Shown here in pieces: positions 52,270 to 61,213 of a DNA stretch of 64,000 nt. Positions within the stretch are counted from its first letter, which is position 1; each line of letters starts with the position of its first letter. The stretch covers positions 682,001 to 746,000 of the forward strand of contig CANMRM010000001.1 in assembly GCA_947500295.1 (NCBI GenBank), read 5' to 3'. Below the pieces are notes generated by a model that was not told the origin of the DNA, searched no databases, and was given only the letters and a program-made list of their open reading frames with translations. The stretch comes from an uncultured Kordiimonas sp. (lineage in GTDB: Bacteria > Pseudomonadota > Alphaproteobacteria > Sphingomonadales > Kordiimonadaceae). A program made the position numbers and the translations under genes.

Positions 52270-54063
52270 TCAGAAACTTGCCGCTTCGAGGGCCATTACG
52301 TCATCTGCGCCAGCTTCCAGCTCGGCGAGAAGGAACTTGGTCTCCGGCATCCGCCGCTTGATGTAATAGCGCCCGGTAATCAATTTGTTCTCGAAGAAGG
52401 TAGGGTCGTCTGTGCCTGCGTCCAGCTTCTCGGCTGAGATTTTTGCGATTTTCAGCCACATCAGACCCAAAGTCACGTGGCCAAACAAGTGCATATAGGC
52501 GGTAGAGCCTGCACCAGCATTGTCCGGGTTGGTCATGCCATTTTGCATGAGCCACATAGTCGCCAGTTGCAGGTCAGCGCTGGCGCTTTCGAGACCGGAT
52601 ACAAAATCACCAATCTTGTTGTTGCCTCTGGCCGCTTCGATTTCTTCAGCAACATGCTTGAAGAAACGCTGGACAGCACGCCCACCGTTGGCACCCAGTT
52701 TCCGCCCGACAAGATCAAGGGCCTGAATGCCGTTGGTGCCTTCGTAGATCTGTGTGATGCGGGCATCGCGCACAAACTGCTCCATACCCCATTCGCTTAC
52801 GTAGCCGTGTCCACCATAGACCTGCATGTTGTTGGATGCATTTTCATAGCCGCGGTCAGTGAATACGCCTTTGATAACAGGCGTCATCAGACCAACCATG
52901 TCTTCAGCCCACTCGCGTTGTTTTTCGCTATCCGATTTGTGGGACAGGTCAATGAGTTGCGCGCACCAGAGTGCAAGTGACCGGGCCGCTTCATTGAAGG
53001 AACGGCTGTTCAGGAGCATACGCCGGACATCAGGGTGGACAATGATGGGGTCTGCCGGGCCGTCAGGATTCTTCGGGCCTGATATTGAGCGCATTTGCAG
53101 ACGGTCGCGCGCGTAGTCAGCGGCATTCTGGTAGGACACTTCGGAGAGGCCCAGGCCCTGGATGCCAACACCAATTCGTGCTGCGTTCATCATGATGAAC
53201 ATGGAGCGCAGGCCTTCATTTTCGGTGCCCAGCATGTAGCCAGTTGCACCGTCATAGTTGAGCACGCAGGTCGAGTTACCGTGGATACCCATTTTTTCTT
53301 CAATGGAGCCGCAAACAACGCCATTGCGCTCACCAAGGCTGCCATCGTCATTCACCAGAAACTTCGGCACGATGAAAAGCGAAATACCTTTTACGCCTTT
53401 GGGGGCATTTGGAGTTTTTGCGAGCACAAGATGGATAATATTTTCGCTCATGTCGTGTTCGCCGGCCGAAATAAAGATTTTCTGGCCTGTGATTGCATAG
53501 GAACCATCAGCGTTTGGCTCGGCTTTGCTGCGCATCAGCCCAAGGTCAGTACCGCAGTGTGATTCGGTCAGGTTCATGGTCCCGGTCCATTCACCTGTTA
53601 CCATCTTGGGCAAATATTTGGCTTTCTGCTCGTCGGTCCCATCAATGTTGATGGCCGCTTTGGCCCCAGAAGAGAGACCCGGGTACATGGCAAACGCCAT
53701 GTTGGACGAGATCATCATTTCTTCCATCGCCATGCCCAGGACATGCGGCAGCCCCTGGCCGCCAAAGTCAGGGCTATCGGTCAGACCAGCCCAACCCCCT
53801 TCAACAAGTTTGGCATAAGCCTCTTTGAAGCCGTCCGGGGTCGTGACCGAGCCGTCTTCATGGCGTGTGCAACCTTCCCGGTCGCCGCTCAGGTTCAGCG
53901 GGGCAAGCTCGTTTTCACAGAACTTCGCGCCTTCCTCGAGGATAGCAGCCACGAGGTCAGGGCTGGCATCTTCATAGCCGGGCAGGTTCGAGTATTGGCT
54001 GATATCCAGAACATCGTTCAGGATGAAATTCATGTCTTTTACGGGCGCGCGATAGGTTGGCAT
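52270..54063 (-). CDS. Acyl-CoA dehydrogenase with C-terminal extension
   Basis: FAD enzyme of 597 residues that makes the first double bond in fatty acyl-CoA. The flavin signature [20 protein letters not shown] and the Glu base region [20 protein letters not shown] are present. The last 130 residues form the extra helical domain of the long ACAD group (as in the DmdC/AcdA-like type). First enzyme of the operon; the MerR regulator gene ends 25 bases upstream. Confidence 0.94.
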   Translation of the reverse strand: MPTYRAPVKDMNFILNDVLDISQYSNLPGYEDASPDLVAAILEEGAKFCENELAPLNLSGDREGCTRHEDGSVTTPDGFKEAYAKLVEGGWAGLTDSPDFGGQGLPHVLGMAMEEMMISSNMAFAMYPGLSSGAKAAINIDGTDEQKAKYLPKMVTGEWTGTMNLTESHCGTDLGLMRSKAEPNADGSYAITGQKIFISAGEHDMSENIIHLVLAKTPNAPKGVKGISLFIVPKFLVNDDGSLGERNGVVCGSIEEKMGIHGNSTCVLNYDGATGYMLGTENEGLRSMFIMMNAARIGVGIQGLGLSEVSYQNAADYARDRLQMRSISGPKNPDGPADPIIVHPDVRRMLLNSRSFNEAARSLALWCAQLIDLSHKSDSEKQREWAEDMVGLMTPVIKGVFTDRGYENASNNMQVYGGHGYVSEWGMEQFVRDARITQIYEGTNGIQALDLVGRKLGANGGRAVQRFFKHVAEEIEAARGNNKIGDFVSGLESASADLQLATMWLMQNGMTNPDNAGAGSTAYMHLFGHVTLGLMWLKIAKISAEKLDAGTDDPTFFENKLITGRYYIKRRMPETKFLLAELEAGADDVMALEAASF

Positions 54064-54088
54064 GATGTGTCCTCTTCAAACTCAAGAA

Positions 54089-54532
54089 TTAAGGGCCAAA
54101 ATGGGCGACGGGTTCGCCGGTTTCGGCATGGATCCATTTCCCGGTCTCATGATCCCGGGTCAGGTTGCTTATAAGGGACGCAAAACCCTGTAACTCAGTG
54201 AGGGTCGCGTTGATGTCTTCGCGTTGCGCTTCCAGCGCTTTAATCCGCTCTTTGCAGCGGTTCAGGGTGACGGCGCGCTGGGTCTCGCGACCGTCTCCCA
54301 GGTCGTACAGATCCAGCATCTCTCCGATCTCCGCCAGCGAGAAGCCAACCCGGCGGCCCCGCAATATCCACGCAAGCCTGATGCGGTCTGCTGCGTTGTA
54401 GATGCGTTGCTGGCCACGGCGTTCCGGCGAGAGCAATCCCTGGTCTTCATAGTAACGCAGAGTGCGGGGCGTCACATCAAACTCGGCGGACAGCTGCTTA
54501 ATAGAGTAGTTGTGGGATCGGTCGTTGGCCAT
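54089..54532 (-). CDS. MerR-family regulator of the beta-oxidation operon
   Basis: Regulator of 147 residues. The MerR helix-turn-helix YSIKQLSAEFDVTPRTLRYY (about 9-28) is followed by EDQGLLSPERRGQQRIYN and a coiled-coil dimerisation region (about 80-125). It lacks the Cys residues of metal-sensing MerR proteins, so it probably binds an acyl-CoA-type ligand; related MerR proteins (LiuR type) control acyl-CoA catabolism in Proteobacteria. First gene of the operon, so it likely autoregulates. GGGA lies before the ATG used. Confidence 0.88.
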   Translation of the reverse strand: MANDRSHNYSIKQLSAEFDVTPRTLRYYEDQGLLSPERRGQQRIYNAADRIRLAWILRGRRVGFSLAEIGEMLDLYDLGDGRETQRAVTLNRCKERIKALEAQREDINATLTELQGFASLISNLTRDHETGKWIHAETGEPVAHFGP

Positions 54533-54576
54533 CAATGGTCCCGGATAGTTCATATTTAATGCGACTCATTAGATAG

Positions 54577-54598
54577 TTTACGTTAACGTCAACGTCAA
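54577..54598. promoter_or_regulatory. Palindromic MerR operator upstream of the fad operon
   Basis: TTTACGTTAACGTCAA (54577-54592) is a near-perfect 16-base palindrome around ACGTTAACGT, and a further ACGTCAA half-site follows directly. It lies 45 bases before the MerR gene and between divergent genes. Form and place fit LiuR-like MerR sites, which also carry ACGT half-sites, as far as I recall. Confidence 0.65.
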
Positions 54599-54738
54599 GG
54601 GTGGCAGGATTCATTTTGCTACGTTGCTGGAAACGCACTATTATTTCCGGCGTCTTGAACTTGTTTGAGTTGTCTGCTTCGGTCCTGAAGCGAGAATCAA
54701 TGACGATGGTAGTGAGATCAGGTGTATGGGAGAGCAAA

Positions 54739-55101
54739 ATGGCACCAAAATTTGAGTCTTTTTCCGAGTTTTTCCCCTACTATCTGGCCGAGCATTCAGA
54801 CCCTGTTTGCCGTAGTCTCCACTATATCGGAACAACCCTTGCAACGCTGGTTCTTGCTTACGCGCTTTTCAGCCAAACATGGTGGTTACTGCTGGTTTAT
54901 CCCGTTATTGGATATGGATTCGCCTGGGTCGGACATTTTGTTTTTGAGAAAAACCGGCCTGCAACGTTCGATTACACATGGTGGTCTTTATTGGGCGACT
55001 ACAAAATGTACCGTCTTTGGATTACCGGAAAAATAGGACCGGCGATGGCCGAAGCCCTGGAGCAATATGGCCGACGTAATAGTAAAGGCATACAGACATA
55101 A
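54739..55101 (+). CDS. DUF962 (Mpo1-like) membrane protein
   Basis: Membrane protein of 120 residues of the DUF962 family, named after yeast Mpo1, a fatty-acid alpha-oxidation enzyme. The conserved histidines of the family are present in SDPVCRSLHYIGTTLA (about residue 30) and WVGHFVFEKNRPATF (about 68), fitting an iron site. GGGAGAG lies about seven bases before the ATG. Divergent from the fad operon across the MerR site, so a shared role in lipid breakdown is possible. Confidence 0.85.
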   Translation: MAPKFESFSEFFPYYLAEHSDPVCRSLHYIGTTLATLVLAYALFSQTWWLLLVYPVIGYGFAWVGHFVFEKNRPATFDYTWWSLLGDYKMYRLWITGKIGPAMAEALEQYGRRNSKGIQT

Positions 55102-55231
55102 TCTAACACCGGCCTAATGTCCGCTGGCGCGTGTCCTGCGTTGCATTTGTGACGGGATTTGAGTAGGACAGGTGTAAGTGACCGGGTGAATTGCTCCGGT
55201 TTTCCCTGACCAATCAGGAACACGCATTCCT

Positions 55232-56161
55232 ATGCCGCTTTATCTACCCATTGCCGAACTGTCGATGAACATATTTCTGGTCATTGGCATGGGTGCCGTG
55301 GTGGGTTTTCTTTCGGGCATGTTTGGCGTTGGTGGCGGCTTTTTGATGACGCCGCTGCTGATATTTTCCGGCGTACCACCGGCTGTGGCAGTTGCCACTG
55401 AATCCAATGAAATCACCGCTGCCTCGGTTTCTGGAGCCCTTGCACACTGGCGACGGCAGGGTGTCGATGTCAAAATGGGGATTGTTCTGATTATTGGCGG
55501 AGCTGTTGGCTCTTTCATTGGTGCTCAGGTTTTTACCTATTTGAGGTCTCTGGGTCAGGTGGACCTGATGATCTCGCTTGCGTATGTGGTGTTTCTGGGC
55601 TCTGTCGGCGGGCTGATGTTCTGGGAGAGTGTGCGCGCTATCGTGCGGCAGCGTCGGGGGATCGTGCCCACGCCAACACCGCGCGAGGATCGCCATAAGG
55701 CATGGATACATGCCCTGCCTTTCAAAATGCGGTTCAGAAAGTCCCGGCTTTACATATCAGCCTTGCTGCCGCTCGGCATTGGTATGTTTGTTGGGGTTCT
55801 GGCCGCCATCATGGGTGTTGGCGGTGGTTTTGTGATGGTGCCTGCGATGATTTATCTGTTGGGCATGCCGACGAATGTTGTTGTCGGTACGTCTTTGTTC
55901 CAGATTATTTTTGTCACGGCCCTGACCACCATATTCCATTCTGTCAACACTCAGACCGTTGATATTTTCCTGGCGGTTCTCTTGTTGTTCGGCGCTGTGA
56001 TCGGTGCCCAGGTTGGGGCACGCATGGGGTTGAGGCTCAAGGCAGAGCAGCTTCGGGCGCTGCTGGCGTTGATGGTTCTGCTGGTGTGCTTCAAGATGGG
56101 TCTTGATCTGGTTGTTGAGCCTACGGAACTGTTCAGTGTTGGCGAAGCGGGGGTTCACTGA
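55232..56161 (+). CDS. TSUP-family sulfite exporter TauE/SafE-like
   Basis: Transporter of 309 residues with eight to nine helices in two related halves, each starting with the TSUP signature: GMFGVGGGFLMTPLLIF (about 30-46) and AIMGVGGGFVMVPAMIYLLG (about 190-209). Family members export sulfite or sulfonates or bring in sulfur compounds. The start MPLYLPIAELS matches relatives though no strong ribosome site is seen. Coupled (one-base overlap) to a TIGR02186 protein and close to tusA, so a role in sulfur handling is likely. Confidence 0.9.
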   Translation: MPLYLPIAELSMNIFLVIGMGAVVGFLSGMFGVGGGFLMTPLLIFSGVPPAVAVATESNEITAASVSGALAHWRRQGVDVKMGIVLIIGGAVGSFIGAQVFTYLRSLGQVDLMISLAYVVFLGSVGGLMFWESVRAIVRQRRGIVPTPTPREDRHKAWIHALPFKMRFRKSRLYISALLPLGIGMFVGVLAAIMGVGGGFVMVPAMIYLLGMPTNVVVGTSLFQIIFVTALTTIFHSVNTQTVDIFLAVLLLFGAVIGAQVGARMGLRLKAEQLRALLALMVLLVCFKMGLDLVVEPTELFSVGEAGVH

Positions 56162-56916
56162 TGAGACGTCTGTTGACCATTTTCGGTATGATTTGGCTTG
56201 CTGCGACAGGCGGTGCATCGGCTCTTGTCACGGACCTTTCAAACAAACGCATTGAAATCCGGTACAGTTTTAATGGCGCGGACCTCATTCTGTTTGGGGC
56301 GGTAGGGTCCTCTGCGGTAGATCCAGTGAACGACGATTTTGATGTCGTTATCGTTGTTCGAGGCCCCGAGATCGAAACTGTTGTTCGACAGAAACAAAAA
56401 ATTGGCCCCATCTGGGTGAATGCCAACAATCTCTCGTTTCCAGCAGCGCCTGGATACTATGCCGTTGCAGCATCTCGCCCGTTGGCAGATATCGCAAGCG
56501 ATGCTGCTTTTGCCAGCTACGGCATAGGATTTGACCATCTGCCGCTGCTTGCCCGCACCGAACGTGGTCTGGCTGCCCCGCATCCTGAGTTCCGCAGGGC
56601 TCTGTTCCGAATTCAGGCGAGCCAGGACCTGTTTCGGCAGGAGAGAGATGAAGTCACTCATGTGGGGGAAGGCCTGTTCAAGACCGATATCAGATTGCCT
56701 GCGAATGTCCCGGTGGGCGAATTTCTGGTCGAAACCTTCATTTTCAAGAATGGCAGCATCGTTGCTCGCAATCGCATTCCCCTGGTGGTGGACAAGGAAG
56801 GGTTCGAACGTGCTGCGTATGATTTCGCGCACAATTACCCGTTCTGGTATGGAATTACTGCGGTGATTATAGCGCTTTCGGCGGGCTGGCTTGCTGGTGT
56901 TCTTGGAAAAAAATAG
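56161..56916 (+). CDS. TIGR02186 family protein
   Basis: Protein of 251 residues with a signal sequence (cut near GGASA-LV), an extracytoplasmic beta-rich domain, and one C-terminal helix (about 230-248) anchoring it in the membrane. The segment IEIRYSFNGADLILFGAV and YPFWYGITAVIIALSAGWLA near the end are family hallmarks. It is found next to TSUP exporters in alphaproteobacteria, as here, and probably works with them; the mechanism is unknown. Confidence 0.88.
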   Translation: MRRLLTIFGMIWLAATGGASALVTDLSNKRIEIRYSFNGADLILFGAVGSSAVDPVNDDFDVVIVVRGPEIETVVRQKQKIGPIWVNANNLSFPAAPGYYAVAASRPLADIASDAAFASYGIGFDHLPLLARTERGLAAPHPEFRRALFRIQASQDLFRQERDEVTHVGEGLFKTDIRLPANVPVGEFLVETFIFKNGSIVARNRIPLVVDKEGFERAAYDFAHNYPFWYGITAVIIALSAGWLAGVLGKK

Positions 56917-56919
56917 ACA

Positions 56920-57153
56920 TCAGCCTTTTTCGATCTCGAAAATAAAGCTGTCTTCTTCCTGTCTTGCGATGAGAAGCTTGTGTCCTGCCATGGAGCAGAA
57001 GGCGGGCATATCCTGAACAGACGCCGGGTCTGTTGCTGTTACCACAAGCATGTCACCCACATCCAGTTCGTCGAGTTTGCGGCGGGCACGCAAAACCGGC
57101 ATAGGGCATAACATGCCAGAGGCGTCCAGCGTTTCCTTTTTTGCTCCTGCCAT
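56920..57153 (-). CDS. TusA-family sulfurtransferase
   Basis: Small sulfur carrier of 77 residues. The active Cys16 lies in the CPMPV motif of ASGMLCPMPVLRARRKL. TusA passes sulfur from cysteine desulfurase for tRNA thiolation, molybdenum cofactor or sulfur oxidation. AAGG lies six bases before the ATG used; an earlier ATG six codons upstream is possible. It faces the TSUP-TIGR02186 pair tail to tail, which suggests a sulfur-related neighbourhood. Confidence 0.88.
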   Translation of the reverse strand: MAGAKKETLDASGMLCPMPVLRARRKLDELDVGDMLVVTATDPASVQDMPAFCSMAGHKLLIARQEEDSFIFEIEKG

Positions 57154-57284
57154 AGTCGACCTTGTCTCCATCTGGGGATGACCCGCTGGTATAAATGTAT
57201 CCCAGCAAATCTCAATAGGCAGTTAACGAACGCGCCAGCGGCGTGCTCGAAGCATATGGTCTCTGGAAGTTCAGATGTGAATCA

Positions 57285-57342
57285 AATGACCCGCCCCCGG
57301 GTAAGGGGCGGGTCATTGACCGGAATTGGGTATGTTCCGGTC
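57285..57342. ncRNA. Two adjacent strong hairpins, possible structured RNA
   Basis: A perfect 13-base-pair inverted repeat (57285-57297 with 57305-57317, seven-base loop) is followed directly by a perfect 8-base-pair one (57318-57325 with 57335-57342). No T run follows on either strand, so neither is a classical terminator. The 258-base gap around them has no convincing ORF. Could be a small RNA, a protein-binding site or a terminator pair for the flanking genes. Confidence 0.3.
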
Positions 57343-57411
57343 GCAAGCAGGGGTGTTGGGTGTGGGTGCTGAGAGATCCCCGCTCGCTTGGTTCTTACGT
57401 CGGGACGTCGA

Positions 57412-57636
57412 TCAGTGCAGAACAGTGCCCGCTGGACAATAGTCCTGCATTGCCTTGTCTGTCAGATGAGCGTGGATTTCGAGCCAGATGTCAAATCCCT
57501 CGTCATCTCCGATAGCCCGCATTTTTGACAATGCATCATCAGCATATGAAAGTGCTTTGGTGCCAAAATTCTTGAGCAGATTGTCTGCAACCAATCCAAA
57601 ATAGTAATCGGGATCAAAAGGAAGTTGTTCTGGCAT
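57412..57636 (-). CDS. Small conserved-looking hypothetical protein
   Basis: Acidic helical protein of 74 residues (starts MPEQLPFDPDYYFGLVADNL). A good ribosome site (GGAGACAGGTC before the ATG) and the codon use support a real gene. Its pattern of YADDALSKMRAIGDDEGFDI resembles short alphaproteobacterial proteins of unknown function whose members share an Ala-rich helix followed by GD(D/K)EG. No membrane segment or signal peptide. Isolated between tusA and bioB. Confidence 0.6.
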   Translation of the reverse strand: MPEQLPFDPDYYFGLVADNLLKNFGTKALSYADDALSKMRAIGDDEGFDIWLEIHAHLTDKAMQDYCPAGTVLH

Positions 57637-57940
57637 GACCTGTCTCCGGCATTAAACGACAATTTGCCTATTACTAAGCAACCGGCATGCCAGTCTGGTG
57701 CCTGGGCCTGCTTGCTTGAATTCATTGGGTTTTTTCGGCGGCCTGCCGGGCAAAGAAATGAATTCGAGTACCGGGCGGCACAATTTCTCCACTTCAATTT
57801 GCCGGGTGGCAAAGCTTGCCGCCGAGTGTGACTCAAATTAATTTGCGAAGCTTTTGCACCTTTTTCCTTGACTATCCGGGGCCTCGCCGCGAGGTTGCAC
57901 CCGCCCACAGTCCACTGTTCTTTTTGGGGAAGCTCAGTCC
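57637..57940. other. Gene-free leader region of bioB with inverted repeats
   Basis: About 300 bases without a gene. A perfect 9-base inverted repeat GAATTCATT (57718-57726)/AATGAATTC (57757-57765) encloses a smaller CGGC/GCCG stem. Another short stem TTGCC/GGCAA follows near 57799. TTGACT at 57868 could be a -35 box for bioB, but the -10 is unclear. I find no BioR-type TTATCTATAA operator. Confidence 0.4.
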
Positions 57941-58942
57941 ATGAACGATAGTCTTTTATCAACCGCACCTGCGGCTGAAACCGCTCAACATTCGCCGGCC
58001 ACTCGTCATGACTGGCACCAACAGGAAATTCTGGAGCTGTTTGAATTACCGCTCATGGATTTGCTGTTTGAAGCACAAAGGGTGCACCGTTTGTGGCATG
58101 ACCCCAATAAGGTGCAGTTGTCGCAGCTCATATCAATAAAGACCGGAGGCTGTGCAGAGGATTGTGCTTACTGTTCCCAGGCAGCCAGCCACCAGAAAGG
58201 TACAGGCTTGACGGCAACAAAGTTGCTGGAAGTTGAACGGGTTGTTGCCGCGGCCAGAAAGGCAAAATCCGGCGGGGCATCGCGCTACTGCATGGGCGCG
58301 GCCTGGACCAGCCCAAAAGACCGCGACATGGAAACACTTGTTGCCATGGTCGAGGGCGTCAAGGCACTGGGAATGGAAACCTGCATGACGCTTGGCATGC
58401 TCACGGACAAACAAACCGCACAGCTCAAGGATGCAGGCCTCGATTACTACAACCATAATGTTGATACGTCTGAGGAATATTACGGTGAAATCATCACCAC
58501 GCGCAGCTATCAGGACCGCCTCGACACTTTAGCAAGGGTGCGACATGCGGGTATCAATGTGTGCTCGGGTGGCATTGTCGGAATGGGGGAAGCCCGCGAA
58601 GACAGAGCAGGTATGCTTAGGACCCTGGCCAACCTTCCTCAGCACCCCGAAAGCGTGCCGATAAACATGCTGGTGGCCGTGCCGGGAACACCTCTGGAAA
58701 ATGTGGAAGAGCTCGATCCGTTCGAGTTTGTGCGCACAATCGCGGTGGCCAGGATCATGATGCCGACGTCCGAAGTGCGGTTATCTGCGGGTCGGCAGAG
58801 CATGAGCGAAGAACTTCAGGCCATGTGTTTCTTCGCGGGCGCGAGTTCCATATTTTACGGGGAACAGTTGTTGACGACTCCAAATCCGGAAAACAACAAG
58901 GATTTGATGCTGTTCAAGAAGCTCGGCCTTTCACCAGCTTAA
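57941..58942 (+). CDS. bioB: Biotin synthase
   Basis: Radical SAM enzyme that inserts sulfur into dethiobiotin, 333 residues. The radical-SAM cysteines are Cys71, Cys75 and Cys78 in [35 protein letters not shown] and [15 protein letters not shown] are further hallmarks. GGGGAAG lies eight bases before the ATG. No other bio gene is near, so this is a detached bioB. Confidence 0.96.
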   Translation: MNDSLLSTAPAAETAQHSPATRHDWHQQEILELFELPLMDLLFEAQRVHRLWHDPNKVQLSQLISIKTGGCAEDCAYCSQAASHQKGTGLTATKLLEVERVVAAARKAKSGGASRYCMGAAWTSPKDRDMETLVAMVEGVKALGMETCMTLGMLTDKQTAQLKDAGLDYYNHNVDTSEEYYGEIITTRSYQDRLDTLARVRHAGINVCSGGIVGMGEAREDRAGMLRTLANLPQHPESVPINMLVAVPGTPLENVEELDPFEFVRTIAVARIMMPTSEVRLSAGRQSMSEELQAMCFFAGASSIFYGEQLLTTPNPENNKDLMLFKKLGLSPA

Positions 58943-58945
58943 TTA

Positions 58946-58971
58946 AAAAGCCCGGCAAACGCCGGGCTTGG
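58946..58971 (-). terminator. Terminator between bioB and DUF547 gene
   Basis: Perfect 9-base-pair stem (58948-58956 with 58961-58969) with a four-base loop. On the minus strand a run of five T follows, so it mainly serves the DUF547 gene; on the plus strand it may also stop bioB transcripts, with a weaker T run. Confidence 0.8.
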
Positions 58972-58997
58972 TTCTTTCCATTGTTGCCGAGACCAGT

Positions 58998-60065
58998 CTA
59001 TCGTCCGTCAATGACTTCCTCGACTTCCACTTCGCCTTCCCGCGGAGAATCAGCATTTTTTTCGTCGCGGTAGCGCAGCAACTCTACAACATGGTCGGGC
59101 AGGCCAGAGATAATCTGGATGCCAAGCGCGTCGCTGGAGTTGCCTGCTGTCGAGCCACCAACCTGAGCCAGGTTGCCATTGTAGAGATCAGCGATGTGCC
59201 AGTCTTCGATGCGCGCGTCGACCGCACTGACATCACTTAGGCGACGGAGGAAAGAAGGTTTTGCGTGCTGGCGAACATGGGTCATCACATCGTCCGAGAA
59301 ATTCGGGAACTTGGCGCCCATCCGTTCATAATAAGTTGCCACACGCAGCTGATTCTTCTTCCAAACCTGTGTGCCACGAACGCTGTTCACATAGTCTACG
59401 GCGTTGGATTTCAGGTCTTCAAATATCGTCCGGCCTGTGTAGGCGGACTGGCGCACGTTTGGTGTGCCCACGGCTCCCATGTAAAACCCGTAAATTACCA
59501 ACGGGTCATCCCAGTTTTCGAGCACATGATTGTGAATGTCTTCAAGGGAAATCATCGTGCCGCTGAGATCAAATATCCGCTGCCGGTAAAAGGCATCAGC
59601 GTCCTCCGCGTCAAAAAAGGGCTCTATACGGGTAATAGGATACTCTTCCGCGAGCTTCGCCATGACGATGGCATTGTGCAGATTAAACCAAAAGGCCAGC
59701 TGTTCGTTTTTCGACAGTTGTTCAAGTGGCAGCTGAGAAGGAATGGCCAGAAGGTCGTCCCGCATGCCACTCAGAAACTCGATCTGTGGCTGCTCGAACT
59801 TGTCGTACATAACCCTATTGCCTTCAAGCCGCGACGGCAGAGGATTGGCCAGGATCATTCGTGACGATGTGCTGCGTTTTGGCCTTTTGGCGCGTTTGTG
59901 TGTGGATGGCCCCATGTCGAGAACTGCACTTTTCAGCACAGCGTTCAAGTCGCTGTAATCAAGCCGGTACTTCGAGTTGGGGTCAAATTCGGTTGGTAGG
60001 TCGGCACCATAGGCCGCAGGCACCATGACGAGACATAGGCACAATACGCCTATCTTTTTTAACAT
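58998..60065 (-). CDS. Exported DUF547 protein
   Basis: Protein of 355 residues with a signal peptide (cut after AAYGA). The DUF547 domain lies at about 115-260: KNEQLAFWFNLHNAIVMAKL, DLSGTMISLEDIHNHVLE and VIYGFYMGAVGTPNVRQSAY contain the family's conserved His, Asn and Asp. The domain is thought to be hydrolase-like, perhaps a cysteine-protease fold; no activity is known here. AGGAG lies before the ATG. The C-terminus is acidic (REGEVEVEEV). Confidence 0.87.
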   Translation of the reverse strand: MLKKIGVLCLCLVMVPAAYGADLPTEFDPNSKYRLDYSDLNAVLKSAVLDMGPSTHKRAKRPKRSTSSRMILANPLPSRLEGNRVMYDKFEQPQIEFLSGMRDDLLAIPSQLPLEQLSKNEQLAFWFNLHNAIVMAKLAEEYPITRIEPFFDAEDADAFYRQRIFDLSGTMISLEDIHNHVLENWDDPLVIYGFYMGAVGTPNVRQSAYTGRTIFEDLKSNAVDYVNSVRGTQVWKKNQLRVATYYERMGAKFPNFSDDVMTHVRQHAKPSFLRRLSDVSAVDARIEDWHIADLYNGNLAQVGGSTAGNSSDALGIQIISGLPDHVVELLRYRDEKNADSPREGEVEVEEVIDGR

Positions 60066-60323
60066 GTTTCACTCCTGTTTCTCGCGTCGTTACGATCGTT
60101 TTTTATATTTTTTACGGGGTAATGCCGTGAACCCTACGGCCATTGTGCTTGAAACTTTTTTTGCACCACCTACCCCAATGGCAGAGTGCTGCATATGTGC
60201 CAATGCTACAATTGTTGCGCGGTCAATCGCCCTACAAGCGCGACAGACTGTGCCCCCACTGGGCTTTGTGCCCGGCTATTAATATGGTGGATGAGTTACG
60301 TTTTTGCAACAAGATGCTGAAAA
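60066..60323. other. Gene-free region upstream of DUF547 gene
   Basis: About 260 bases with no supported gene. The part next to the DUF547 gene is A/T-rich (runs of T at 60098-60110) and should hold its promoter. Short open frames on the plus strand lack ribosome sites. Nothing else stands out. Confidence 0.4.
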
Positions 60324-60354
60324 CAATAAAAAAGCCCGACCTCAGGCCGGGCTT
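60324..60354 (-). terminator. Terminator after the Bax inhibitor-1 gene
   Basis: Stem of ten base pairs with one A-C mismatch (60331-60341 with 60345-60355 region) and a three-base loop, followed on the minus strand by a run of six T. It lies 26 bases after the stop of the 60381-61097 gene. Confidence 0.82.
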
Positions 60355-60380
60355 TAATATGGTAGATTTGCCGGTGGACC

Positions 60381-61097
60381 CTATTCGCGGTTGCCCAGGA
60401 ACTGCAGCAGGAACATGAACAGATTCACGAAATCCAGATACAGGTTCACAGCGCCCATGATAGCACCCTTGGCAACAGCTTCACCCGTTGCCATCATGTG
60501 GTAGCTTTCCTTGATGCGCTGAGTGTCGTAGGCGGTAAGGCCTGCGAAGATCAACACGCCTGCTACGGAAATGATGAACTGCAGCATGCTGGAGCCCAGG
60601 AAGATATTGACGACCATGGCGATCAACAGTCCGATCAGTCCCATGAAGAGGAAAGTACCCATCCCTGACAGGCTTTTCTTCGTCGTGTACCCATATAGGC
60701 TCAGCGCGCCGAAAGACGCCGCAGTGATAAAGAATGTCCGTGCGATGCTTGTGCCTGTGTAGGCAGCAAATATCCACGCCATGGACACGCCCATGGTCGC
60801 CGCAAATGCCCAGAATATCATCTGAAGCGTGCTGGACTTCATTTTATGCACGCCAAAGCTCATCACCATGACAAACGCCAAAGGAGCCAACGCGACAATC
60901 CAATGCAGCCCGCTGCCATAAATAGCATTCAGCAACGCTTCATTGGTGCCAACCAGCATTGCAACAATGCCTGTCAACAGAACACCGGAGGTCATGTAGT
61001 TATAGACCTTCAGCATATAAGCCCGAAGGCCTTCGTCATACTCAGCGGTTTGAGCCGCAGTGCCCGCCCGGAAGGCGGTTCCGTACCGTTCAACCAT
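60381..61097 (-). CDS. Bax inhibitor-1/YccA family membrane protein
   Basis: Seven-helix inner-membrane protein of 238 residues, of the BI-1/TMBIM family. The N-terminal part AEYDEGLRAYMLKVYNYMTS leads into the first helix; SGMGTFLFMGLIGLLIAMVV, LTAYDTQRIKESY and GAVNLYLDFVNLFMFLLQFL are family hallmarks. Bacterial members form pH-gated calcium leak channels or bind the FtsH protease (YccA). It has its own terminator and stands alone, upstream side facing the YbbP gene. Confidence 0.92.
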   Translation of the reverse strand: MVERYGTAFRAGTAAQTAEYDEGLRAYMLKVYNYMTSGVLLTGIVAMLVGTNEALLNAIYGSGLHWIVALAPLAFVMVMSFGVHKMKSSTLQMIFWAFAATMGVSMAWIFAAYTGTSIARTFFITAASFGALSLYGYTTKKSLSGMGTFLFMGLIGLLIAMVVNIFLGSSMLQFIISVAGVLIFAGLTAYDTQRIKESYHMMATGEAVAKGAIMGAVNLYLDFVNLFMFLLQFLGNRE

Positions 61098-61213
61098 AAT
61101 TACTCCCCATGGAAGTTAGTTACACACATTGCAGTTAATATGGGCATTCACGGCCATCAATGCAACCGGAACCGGTGTTCGTCTGGTCGCTTTCTGGCGA
61201 GTGTCACCATCCT

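Noticed and set aside
57178-57411. Possible tRNA or small ORF in the gap after tusA
   Set aside because: No T-loop (GTTCGAATC-type) or cloverleaf could be formed, and the open frame lacks a ribosome site; only the hairpins remain notable.
60025-60282. 85-residue plus-strand frame upstream of the DUF547 gene
   Set aside because: It overlaps the DUF547 gene start on the other strand, has no ribosome site, and shows no recognisable motif.
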